Under the pieces are notes generated by a model. It was given only the letters and a program-made list of their open reading frames with translations. It was not told where the DNA came from and ran no database searches. From DASREM01 sp035652095 (GTDB taxonomy: Bacteria; Acidobacteriota; Terriglobia; Terriglobales; Acidobacteriaceae), in assembly GCA_035652095.1 (NCBI GenBank), contig DASREM010000011.1, positions 124,001 through 188,000 on the forward strand: DNA of 64,000 nucleotides, written 5' to 3'. Made by a program: the position numbers and the translations under genes. Of this stretch, positions 52,096 to 60,121 are shown piece after piece (positions within the stretch are counted from its first letter, which is position 1; the number at the start of each line of letters is the position of its first letter).

Positions 52096-53151
52096 TCAGG
52101 CGTTGTCATCGTCCTTTGAACGCTGGACATCAGAGAAATCCTGGTCCATCGCGGGTGAGCCGGCCGAAACCTCAAACTCCGGCACGGCCGTAGCATTGAC
52201 GCTAAACCCGGCTGCCGCAGCCGCGGCTTTGGCTTTCTGCGGCGTCGACGGATTTTGTTTTATGCTGGTGGAACGGTTTCGCTTTAAGGCCGAGTCCACT
52301 ACGCTGCGCAGGTCCACCAGCATTCGTAGCGGCTGCCCCGACGAGTATTCGGCATGGAACATGACCTTCCAGGACTGGCAGATCATTCGCAAACGCACCG
52401 TGGGCTCATCCGCCCCGAATTGCGCACGCCGGCAGTCAAGGCTGCTTACGCCCAACGATTCCAATTCGCGCAAGCCATCCGCGATTGCGTTCAGGTCCTG
52501 GTGCATGAGCCGGAAAAACACGCGTCTCATGAGGAAGCTGAACCGGGTGAAGGCAATCATCGCAGCCGGAATGAAGTAGGCTTTCCCGACGGCTACCTTC
52601 AGCTTGCGCCCGCGATCGAGGATCCCGCCGCTCAGCAGGTCGTTCAAACTCGCTGAGTGATTGGCGGCCTGAATGTATTGCTCGAGCGGCGCAAGCTCGG
52701 CAGGAATGGTGAGATCCACCTTTCCCAGCACCGGCTCCAGGACCTGCGCGACGTATTCCATATCCACGTCGGCGTCCTCCAGCCGGGACGGAGTGCAATG
52801 CGAGAAATACTGCACCAGCAGAAAATCGACTTTGTCGCGATCGCTGTCGGCTCTCTCGGCTTTGTGCAAATGATGATGCAGAAGCTCCCGCAAGGCTTCA
52901 TCGCTGGTTAAGGTCGTGGTTTGCAGAAATTGACGCAGTTGGTGCACCTGTATGCGCTGGTCTACTTCCAGGAACCATTGTCGGGCTTGCTCCACCGACT
53001 CTTGAGGGGGAGCGTCAACGCCGGCCTCCAGGTCCGGACAGTGCGGCAGATCAATCACAAATTCGTGCGCCAGTGCCGCATACAACGGGTAAAGCAGGCG
53101 CGCGGCCTTCCATTCGGCAGATAATTCGCTCAGAGAGGTTTCGGGATTCAT
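52096..53151 (-). CDS. Conserved hypothetical protein in signalling operon
   Basis: 351 residues from the ATG at 53151, which overlaps the stop of the PilZ-like gene by four bases (ATGA) and so decides the start. Mostly alpha-helical in appearance, soluble, with a His/Leu-rich section (EALRELLHHHLHKAERADSD), a central basic region (GGILDRGRKLKVAVGKAYFI, FSFLMRRVFFRLMHQ) and a disordered Ala-rich C-terminus. No membrane span. I do not recognise the family. Its place between the PilZ-like and DHp proteins implies a part in the same signalling pathway. Confidence 0.65.
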   Translation of the reverse strand: MNPETSLSELSAEWKAARLLYPLYAALAHEFVIDLPHCPDLEAGVDAPPQESVEQARQWFLEVDQRIQVHQLRQFLQTTTLTSDEALRELLHHHLHKAERADSDRDKVDFLLVQYFSHCTPSRLEDADVDMEYVAQVLEPVLGKVDLTIPAELAPLEQYIQAANHSASLNDLLSGGILDRGRKLKVAVGKAYFIPAAMIAFTRFSFLMRRVFFRLMHQDLNAIADGLRELESLGVSSLDCRRAQFGADEPTVRLRMICQSWKVMFHAEYSSGQPLRMLVDLRSVVDSALKRNRSTSIKQNPSTPQKAKAAAAAAGFSVNATAVPEFEVSAGSPAMDQDFSDVQRSKDDDNA

Positions 53152-53612
53152 GGTTTCACGATCCAATTGCCAACATCATGTGTAAAGCGGGCAGCTACCG
53201 CCGTTCGCCCCCGATGATGCTGCAGAGCCACCACCGAGGCTTCCACATTAAGAGTGCCGTCAGAATTCTGCACCCGCAGCCGGTCCGCAAATTGCAAAGG
53301 CAGGTTCGAGGTAAACAAGACTTCGCGCGGGGTCCCGAATTCGATCACCGTGGTTTCGGTGGTCGGGCCGTCGGCGATCTCTCGAGTCAGGCGTACCGGG
53401 ATTCGCACCGGGGTCGCATCGCGAAAAAATCGCGCTAGTTTCGTAATAGATGTTTCAGAGCTGGAGCGTGCGCTTCCAACTGCCGGCTTCGACACAATCC
53501 GTCCTCGTGTGGCGGAATTGATGCGGTCCAGGGCGAGTATGCCGGTTAGCACGACCTCCATTCCCAGACCGCATCCTGAAAACAGAGTGCACGACTCCAG
53601 CCAAATCCCCAA
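53148..53612 (-). CDS. PilZ-like domain protein
   Basis: 154 residues as drawn; the true start may be the Met at 53561. The C-terminal 90 residues look like a PilZ barrel: RDATPVRIPVRLTREI, then ETTVIEFGTPREVLFTSNLP and SVVALQHHRGRTAVAARF. The RxxxR and D/NxSxxG signatures that bind cyclic di-GMP are not clear, so it may be a non-binding PilZ variant. First gene of the four-gene operon down to the CheR-like gene. Confidence 0.55.
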   Translation of the reverse strand: MGIWLESCTLFSGCGLGMEVVLTGILALDRINSATRGRIVSKPAVGSARSSSETSITKLARFFRDATPVRIPVRLTREIADGPTTETTVIEFGTPREVLFTSNLPLQFADRLRVQNSDGTLNVEASVVALQHHRGRTAVAARFTHDVGNWIVKP

Positions 53613-53738
53613 CGGTTGGAAGCAACCGTAAGCTGCTGATTACAGAGGAGAAATTATCGAGAACGGAGAGAGATGCCCTATCCGGGAAAAACCTGGGTCT
53701 CAAAGTGAAACTCTGTCTCAGGTAGATCTTCGCTGGAC

Positions 53739-55145
53739 CTACTGCAGCGCCTGGCTGCCAGGACTCATCGGCGTCCGTCCGCCGATGTTATAGCGCTTGA
53801 GTTTGCGATAAAGCGTAGCCCGGCTGATGCCCAGCATCTTTCCGGCCAGGGCCTTGTCTCCCTTGACCTGCTCGAATACACGCTCGATGGTCGCGCGCTC
53901 AATGTCTTCCAGGTCCGTAGAATTTGGAGAAGGCGCGCTGGAATTCGCGAGTTCAGTGTGGGTTACTTCGGAACTGACGGATGGAGGCAAGTCTGCGATA
54001 TCTACGACCTTGCGGTCTCCCAGGGCCACTGCCCTCTCCATGCAGTTTTCCAATTCGCGCACATTGCCCGGCCAATCGTACTGCATCAGGTTCTTCATGG
54101 CTGCATTGGTGACCTGGATCGACTCTCCCGGAGCCATTCTTTCCAGGAACCAGTGGACCAGCATGGGAATATCGGAGCGCCGCTCTCGCAGCGAAGGCAG
54201 GTGGATTGTCACTACATTGAGACGGAAAAACAGGTCCTTGCGAAAGGCTCCGGTCTTGTACTCACGTTCCAGATCGCGATTGGTGGCAGCGATGACGCGC
54301 ACATCCACCTTCACCTTCTGATTGCTTCCGACCGGGCGAACCTCTTTTTCCTGCAGCACACGCAACAGTTTCGCCTGCAACTCAAGCGGAAGTTCGCCGA
54401 TCTCGTCCAGAAAGATCGTTCCCCCATTGGCAGCCTGAAACAGCCCGGTCTTCGACCGGATGGCCCCTGTGAAGGCGCCTCGCTCGTAGCCGAACAGTTC
54501 ACTCTCGATCAGGGTAGGAACCAGCGAACCACAATCTACCGCGACAAACGGGCGGTTGGCGTAGGACCCTCGAAAGTGAATGGCGCGGGCGACCAACTCT
54601 TTGCCCGTGCCGCTCTCGCCCGTAATCAACACGGGTGTGCGCGTATCCTTCAGGCGCGAAATCATGCGCAGCACGTCCTGGATTTTCGGCGAGACTCCCA
54701 CAATTCCGTGCAGCTCGGCTTCGGTATCAACCCGCTCGCGCAGAAAAGCGTTTTCTTCGACCAGGCGTACCTTTTCCACCATGCGCCGCAGGAATAGCCG
54801 CAATTCCTCCAGCGGAGAGAAGGGCTTGCTGATGTAGTCGTAAGCGCCCAACTTCATGGCCTGGACGGCGGTCTCAACGGAACCGTGGCCGGTCATCACC
54901 GCTACCTCAGAACGGGGCAGCAGCTTTTTTACCTTTTCCAGGAATTCCAGGCCCGACATCTTCGGCATGACCAGGTCAGTCAAAATGATGTGGGCCGGTT
55001 GTTCTTCCAGCAATGCCAATGCGCTCTCGCCGCTGTCCGCCTCCGAGCAGGCGTAACCAAGCCCTTCGCCCACGGTCATGCAAAGTTTTCGAATGCTCTG
55101 CTCGTCGTCGACCACCAAGAGGCGGATTCGCAAATCGTCGTTCAC
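53739..55145 (-). CDS. NtrC-family sigma-54-dependent response regulator
   Basis: 468 residues with three domains: receiver (1-120; D13-D14, phospho-acceptor D57 in HIILTDLVMPKMSG), AAA+ activator (about 145-385; Walker A ITGESGTGKE, the sigma-54 contact loop YERGAFTGA, VRPVGSNQKVKVDVRVIAAT) and a C-terminal Fis-type helix-turn-helix (LAGKMLGISRATLYRKLKRY). It activates sigma-54 promoters after phosphorylation. Its ATG overlaps the stop of the upstream receiver gene by four bases. Partner kinase at 55540. The likely target is the sigma-54 promoter at 59663. Confidence 0.96.
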   Translation of the reverse strand: MNDDLRIRLLVVDDEQSIRKLCMTVGEGLGYACSEADSGESALALLEEQPAHIILTDLVMPKMSGLEFLEKVKKLLPRSEVAVMTGHGSVETAVQAMKLGAYDYISKPFSPLEELRLFLRRMVEKVRLVEENAFLRERVDTEAELHGIVGVSPKIQDVLRMISRLKDTRTPVLITGESGTGKELVARAIHFRGSYANRPFVAVDCGSLVPTLIESELFGYERGAFTGAIRSKTGLFQAANGGTIFLDEIGELPLELQAKLLRVLQEKEVRPVGSNQKVKVDVRVIAATNRDLEREYKTGAFRKDLFFRLNVVTIHLPSLRERRSDIPMLVHWFLERMAPGESIQVTNAAMKNLMQYDWPGNVRELENCMERAVALGDRKVVDIADLPPSVSSEVTHTELANSSAPSPNSTDLEDIERATIERVFEQVKGDKALAGKMLGISRATLYRKLKRYNIGGRTPMSPGSQALQ

Positions 55146-55543
55146 AGCCCTTTTCCCATCGTGTTCTGCACCACAGAGATGAACTGTTGCACCCGGAATG
55201 GCTTTTCCACGCAGGGCGCCCCGGTCTGCCGCAAGGTGGCCAGGGTTTCGTCGTTGGCAACGTCGCCGGTGATGAAAACGATCCGGCGCGACAATTCCGG
55301 ACGGTTCTTTACCAGCCAGGCGTACACATCGGCGCCATCCACGCCTCCCGGAGTGCGCATGTCCGACACCACCCCCAAAAACTCGCCCGACATGAGAAGC
55401 TGCAATCCATCGGCAGCTGACTCGGTGGTCACGACCGAATAACCACTGCGTTCCAGCGCAGTCCGCACGTAGGCCATGACCGCGGGCTCATCCTCGATCA
55501 GCAGGACGGGCAAAGCCGCGGGCTGGGAAGCGGGCAGCGTCAT
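55142..55543 (-). CDS. Single-domain response regulator
   Basis: 133-residue receiver with E17-D18, D61 in LGVVSDMRTPGG and K114 in CVEKPF: fully equipped. It overlaps the kinase gene stop and the NtrC gene start by four bases each, so all three proteins are made together. It may be an intermediate in a phosphorelay, a phosphate sink, or a CheY-like output alongside NtrC. Confidence 0.92.
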   Translation of the reverse strand: MTLPASQPAALPVLLIEDEPAVMAYVRTALERSGYSVVTTESAADGLQLLMSGEFLGVVSDMRTPGGVDGADVYAWLVKNRPELSRRIVFITGDVANDETLATLRQTGAPCVEKPFRVQQFISVVQNTMGKGL

Positions 55544-58500
55544 TGACGAACTACTCCCGCGGCCATACCGAGCGTGGCCGCTTCCGGCAGAGTCGGCAGA
55601 CGCACGATGAAGGTGGCGCCTTCGCCGCCTTCATTGTTGTGGCACAGGATCTCGCCCCCATGCTCGTGCACGATTCCATAGCAGATGCTCAGCCCTAATC
55701 CCGTCCCCTTTCCTACTTCCTTGGTGGTAAAGAATGGATCAAAAATTCTATCCGGATGTGAAATCCCGGTTCCGTTGTCGCGGAACGAGACTTCCACGTA
55801 ACTGTCGCCGCGACGGCTTGTGATTTCGATTCGCGCAATTCTCCCCGTCTCGCGAACGGCGTCATGAGCGTTGTTCAGGATATTCAGAAAAACCTGCTGC
55901 AATTGATGCGCGTCCCCGGTGACGTGGGGCAGGTCCTGATCCAGCTGTTCGATGACCTCCACCCCGTGGCTCTGAAAGTCGTAGGCACGCAGCTGCACCG
56001 TGCGGCGAAGGATGCCGTTAAGTTGCACCGGCTTTCTTTGGGGTGGCATCTGGCGGGCAAAGCTCAACAGATTCTGCACGATCTGTTTTGTACGCTGGGC
56101 TTCCTGCAAAATCACCCGCAAATCCTTGCGCGCACTATCGGGAACTTCGGGATTTTCCATCAACAGATCGGCAAAACCGAGGATCGCTGTAAGCGGATTG
56201 TTCACCTCGTGGGCCACCCCTGAAACTAACTGGCCCACGGCGGCGAGTTTCTCGGCGTGCATCAACTTGGATTGCAATGTCGCCGCGTCGGTGATGTCGG
56301 TCATCACTACGACGATGCTGTTCGGGTTACCCGCCTCATCGCGCATTGGGCTGAGGTTGACGGAAAACTGGCCGACTCGGCCATCCCCACGCAAGATCTG
56401 GAGTTCGAGATTGTCGACGAGCTGGCCTGACAACGTCGCCGCCAGTGCTTCGTTGAAAACTTCGCGTCGCGCCGGCGCTACCAATTCTTCCATGGGCCGA
56501 CCCAGAACCTGGTTCTGCGCGTATCCCATGTCGTACCAGCGGCGGTTCGCGTAGCTGATCAGGCCAGCCGTGTCCGCGACCAGGATTAGGCTCTGGGTAT
56601 TGTTCAAAATCTTGCCCGAGAAATCCCGCTCGCGCTGCAGTTCTGCCTGGAAGGATTTGATCCCGCTGATGTCGAGCATGAGGCCGCGGTACTGAAGGAT
56701 GCGGCCGCCGGCATCTCTCACCGCGAACGCATTGATCAACACGTGGACCGGCGATCCGTCTTTCCGCCGCAGGATTTCTTCGTGATTGCGGACCAGTCCG
56801 CGCTCTTCCATCGCCAGCATCGAGCGTGTGCGCGCCTCCGGATCGAAATAAAGCTGGTGGGGGATATCCACTTGCAGCAACTCTTCGCGGCTGTCGTAGC
56901 CGAGCATGCGCACCATCGCGTCATTCACTTCGATGAAGCGCCCATCCCGGGTCGAAAAGTAAATGCCTTCCTGGATATTGTCGAACAACTCGCGATAGCG
57001 GCGTTCGGCCTCGCGACGGTCGGTGATGTCCTTCAGCACATGGATCGTCTGCAGTCCCCCATTGCTGTCGCCATGGACCTTCGAAGTTGAAACCAGGTAG
57101 GTTCTCTGCAGCGTGGGATGAACATATTCATCGGAATCCCCGCTGCTCCGGCAGAACGGACAGACCCGCAGAGGAACCTCCTCGCCAATCGCCAGCAGCG
57201 CGCTCATGTTCACCCCGATCAAATCCTGGGGGGGCACTCCGATGAAGGCTGCCAGGGAGCGATTCACTCGCATTACGTTTCCGGCATAGTCATGGACCAC
57301 GATGAAATCGGTGATGGCATCAAAAATCTCCATCCAATGCCGGTTTGCCTGATCCATGCGGGTAAACAGGCGCGCGTTCTCCAGCGCCACCGAGGCATGG
57401 TTCGCAACCGCGCAAAGTAGCTGCTTGTCTTCCGGTGTCAGGGGATCTTCGCGGTCGGCCAGACACAGAACACCCAGCAACTCCGACGAAGCACTCGACA
57501 GGCGAACCAGGGTGCAATCGGCCCATTCGAAAACAGATGCCGCGGCGGGACCGAAGACGTCATCGGTGCTTCCGGAAATGATTGGCTGGGTCTGCTCTGA
57601 GAGCACGTCCTGCAGCACAGACGCTAAGCGGTTCCGTCTGCCCCGGTCCGACATCAGGTCACCGGAACGCGCGTGGACTGCGAGCACATCAAGTGTAGTA
57701 CCCACGTTGAGGGCAATGGCAGCCGCGCCGGCTCCCATCATGTCGGCAACTCGCTGCGCGAAACCCTTGGCGAACTCCGGAAGGCAGACCAGCTTGTTTA
57801 ATTCCAAAGCCAGACCCATCAGGGACTCGGCGCGACGCCGGTGCTGCTCCGATTCATGCAGGCTACGTGTGACTTCGAGGGCAACCGCTACCTGCGCCGC
57901 CAGTGCCTTGGCTCGGCGGATGTCTTCCTGCGAGATGCCGACTTGGTCGAGCCGGTCGAGCACTCCAAACATGCCGAGCACTCGGCCATCGCTGCCCAGC
58001 AAGGGAACGGCGAGCAATTGCCGCACCTCAAAGCGATGGATGATTTCCAGGTTGGCGCCTGGTACGGTCGAGGGATCGTCAGTCCAGAAGACTTCCTTTG
58101 CCAGCAATGCTGCGCTGGCCACACCTTCGGGAAACTGCAAATCAACCTGCACCGTGCGGCCGTGGTCGGCGCCCCAGCGGACATGAAACACATCATCTTG
58201 CAGCAGCCCGATGAACGCCCGCCCAAAACCCAGGAAATCGGCGGCACGCAGCGAAAACTGCTGCAGAAACTTATCCAGATTGCTGAGAGATCCTAGTTCG
58301 GAGGCGATTTCCAGTAACTGGTGGAGTTCATGGGCCTGGCCGCTCGCCATGCTGTAGAGTTCGGCATTGGCAATCGCCACTGCGCCGAAACCGGCCACCG
58401 ATGCCAGCAACGTCCGCTCGTCGGAGGTAAACGGCTCCTCACCGCGTGGATAGACCAGCACCGCCCCCTGCGTACGCGAGGTTCGGAAGGGCGCTGCAAG

Positions 58501-59412
58501 CAACGTTCCCGCCGGCAACCAATCGCCCAAGCCCTCACCCTCCGGGCTTATCACGATGGAAAGCACCTCGCCGGAGTTGGCAGCTTTGGCCGCGACCTCT
58601 GGCGCGAATTGCAGGCCGCCTTGCGCGATACGCATCTGGACTGCTTTCGCCAACTGGGGGCTGTCCGCGGAGATCGCCCGCACCTGGAAGCTGGAGGCAT
58701 CGCGCAGAAGAACGCTCACCAGCCTGGTCCCGAGCATCATTCTGAGCCGGTCGGCCAATGCCTCAGTGACCGCCGAAGCATCAGGGACAGCGTGCAATAC
58801 CCGCGCAACCTCGGCAAGCATGACGGCCCGCCGATGTTCCTCACGGGAAACTTCGTTCAGGCGGCTCGCTTCCAAAAGACTTCCCAGCTGTCCTGCGAGG
58901 ATGGTCGCCTTCGCGGCGAGGTCATCCGTGAAAATTGCGTCCGAGGCATGCAGAAATACTGCCGCCCCGATCACCTCATTGGAGACAATGAGCGGCGCCG
59001 CCAGCATTGCCTTGGCGCGGAACTGAGCGGCCAGCGGATAACGATCCGGGTCTACATGATTCACGTAGAAAGTTCTGCGGTGACGAAACGCGTCCGAGGC
59101 CACTGCACTCTCATCCGTTTTCATACGGATTCCGCGAAAACGATCCTCGAGTAAGCCTTCGGCCTGCGCTCCAATCAACTCGCCGTCCGGGCCGGCTTGC
59201 CAAAAGTACGCGCCGTCCGCCTTGAAAAACGCACGCGTCGCACGGCAAAAGAGCTGGATGAGAGAGTCGCGGTCGGTCCCTTCGGCGGCTGCGGCAGACA
59301 GCTGCAGCAGGAGCTGCTGAAAAGCAGCATCGGACGGGGCGTCCACACTTGCCGGTTCAGGGATTCGGGTTTTCTGGATCAGACCAGCACCGCCTCTGGA
59401 ACAACTCCTCAA
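55540..59412 (-). CDS. Multi-sensor histidine kinase with GAF and PAS domains
   Basis: About 1290 residues, no membrane span visible, so a cytoplasmic sensor. Order: three or four GAF domains (residues about 25-700; for example RAKAMLAAPLIVSNEVIGAA and LLAVPLLGSDGRVLGMFGVL), a PAS domain containing a CxxC (RVCPFCRSSGD), two further PAS domains (FDNIQEGIYFSTRDGRFIEV, NNTQSLILVADTAGLISYAN), a HisKA domain with H1068 in VSGVAHEVNNPLTAILGFAD, and the HATPase (FLNILNNAHDA, SFRDNGTGI, GKGTGLGLSICYGIV). The TTG start at 59412 is doubtful, since a GAGGAG lies inside the first codons. Heads the operon with receiver and NtrC activator. Confidence 0.93.
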   Translation of the reverse strand: MRSCSRGGAGLIQKTRIPEPASVDAPSDAAFQQLLLQLSAAAAEGTDRDSLIQLFCRATRAFFKADGAYFWQAGPDGELIGAQAEGLLEDRFRGIRMKTDESAVASDAFRHRRTFYVNHVDPDRYPLAAQFRAKAMLAAPLIVSNEVIGAAVFLHASDAIFTDDLAAKATILAGQLGSLLEASRLNEVSREEHRRAVMLAEVARVLHAVPDASAVTEALADRLRMMLGTRLVSVLLRDASSFQVRAISADSPQLAKAVQMRIAQGGLQFAPEVAAKAANSGEVLSIVISPEGEGLGDWLPAGTLLAAPFRTSRTQGAVLVYPRGEEPFTSDERTLLASVAGFGAVAIANAELYSMASGQAHELHQLLEIASELGSLSNLDKFLQQFSLRAADFLGFGRAFIGLLQDDVFHVRWGADHGRTVQVDLQFPEGVASAALLAKEVFWTDDPSTVPGANLEIIHRFEVRQLLAVPLLGSDGRVLGMFGVLDRLDQVGISQEDIRRAKALAAQVAVALEVTRSLHESEQHRRRAESLMGLALELNKLVCLPEFAKGFAQRVADMMGAGAAAIALNVGTTLDVLAVHARSGDLMSDRGRRNRLASVLQDVLSEQTQPIISGSTDDVFGPAAASVFEWADCTLVRLSSASSELLGVLCLADREDPLTPEDKQLLCAVANHASVALENARLFTRMDQANRHWMEIFDAITDFIVVHDYAGNVMRVNRSLAAFIGVPPQDLIGVNMSALLAIGEEVPLRVCPFCRSSGDSDEYVHPTLQRTYLVSTSKVHGDSNGGLQTIHVLKDITDRREAERRYRELFDNIQEGIYFSTRDGRFIEVNDAMVRMLGYDSREELLQVDIPHQLYFDPEARTRSMLAMEERGLVRNHEEILRRKDGSPVHVLINAFAVRDAGGRILQYRGLMLDISGIKSFQAELQRERDFSGKILNNTQSLILVADTAGLISYANRRWYDMGYAQNQVLGRPMEELVAPARREVFNEALAATLSGQLVDNLELQILRGDGRVGQFSVNLSPMRDEAGNPNSIVVVMTDITDAATLQSKLMHAEKLAAVGQLVSGVAHEVNNPLTAILGFADLLMENPEVPDSARKDLRVILQEAQRTKQIVQNLLSFARQMPPQRKPVQLNGILRRTVQLRAYDFQSHGVEVIEQLDQDLPHVTGDAHQLQQVFLNILNNAHDAVRETGRIARIEITSRRGDSYVEVSFRDNGTGISHPDRIFDPFFTTKEVGKGTGLGLSICYGIVHEHGGEILCHNNEGGEGATFIVRLPTLPEAATLGMAAGVVRQ

Positions 59413-59517
59413 TTTCTAGTAAGTAATTGAATACAGAGAAAATAGCGCCCCATCTCAATTTGAGTCAAGGGAATTCCGGCCCCGAGTACTTAGTTCGAAT
59501 ACAAGCCGAGGGAGTTT

Positions 59518-59551
59518 GTCTCAAGGCGAGAACGCCAGCCTTGTCTGAGAC
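59518..59551. promoter_or_regulatory. Dyad that may be the activator binding site of the sigma-54 promoter
   Basis: Outer arms GTCTCA (59518-59523) and TGAGAC (59546-59551), inner arms CAAGGC (59522-59527) and GCCTTG (59538-59543). The centre is about 154 bases before the expected start point of the sigma-54 promoter, within the usual enhancer distance of NtrC-type activators. It could equally affect the divergent kinase operon. Confidence 0.4.
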
Positions 59552-59662
59552 TTGGGGTAATCTTTAGGCCGACGCCCATGGTTACCTTCCGTCGTAGCCT
59601 AACCCTTTATTAATCTCAGAGATGCCAAGGTCTGGACTCTCCCGAAGATTACTTCTCAGCCG

Positions 59663-59679
59663 TGGCACGCACATTGCTT
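59663..59679 (+). promoter_or_regulatory. Sigma-54 (-24/-12) promoter of the chemosensory operon
   Basis: TGGCAC (59663-59668), five bases, TTGC (59674-59677) followed by TT: an exact match to the sigma-54 consensus TGGCAC-N5-TTGC. The predicted start is about 22 bases before the GTG at 59711. An NtrC-type activator and its kinase are encoded immediately to the left. Confidence 0.9.
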
Positions 59680-59710
59680 TGTAAGTGACAACCATCCCGT
59701 AGGAGGAACT

Positions 59711-60070
59711 GTGTCTCTTGCACTATTTAGGCGGTTCACCGGGACTTGCCTGTTGGGAGTCACCGCCTTGCTTGCTGTTACCGCATTGTCTTGTCCGCCG
59801 GCGGCAAACGCGCAAGAAGAGCTCGCGCGCAAAGTGAAATCCAAGGTCGCGCCCAGCTATCCCGACATCGCGCGGCGGATGAATATCACCGGAACCGTCA
59901 AAGTCATCGTTGTAGTAGCTCCCAATGGAAGCATTAAGAACACCAAGGTGATGGGCGGTCATCCCCTGCTTGTGACTGCGGCGGTTGACGCACTCAAGAA
60001 GTGGAGATTCGAGCCCGCCTCCGACGAGACCACGGGAACGGTCGAATTCAAGTTCTCGCCACAGGAATAA
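59711..60070 (+). CDS. Secreted single-domain TonB_C protein
   Basis: 119 residues from a GTG with AGGAGG six bases upstream. A signal peptide (ALFRRFTGTCLLGVTALLAV) appears to be cleaved after ANA at 34, leaving just a TonB C-terminal domain: YPDIARRMNITGTVKVIVVV, GHPLLVTAAVDALKKWRFEP. It lacks the membrane anchor and Pro-rich spacer of TonB, so it cannot transduce energy itself; it may bind TonB boxes, receptor plugs or peptidoglycan in the periplasm. First gene of the sigma-54-controlled chemosensory operon, 51 bases before the chemoreceptor, which suggests a role in sensing or assembly. Confidence 0.85.
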   Translation: MSLALFRRFTGTCLLGVTALLAVTALSCPPAANAQEELARKVKSKVAPSYPDIARRMNITGTVKVIVVVAPNGSIKNTKVMGGHPLLVTAAVDALKKWRFEPASDETTGTVEFKFSPQE

Positions 60071-60121
60071 TCCCTTGAAATTCGGCGAAATCCGCATGCA
60101 GTTGGCAGTGGAGGAAGCGCA

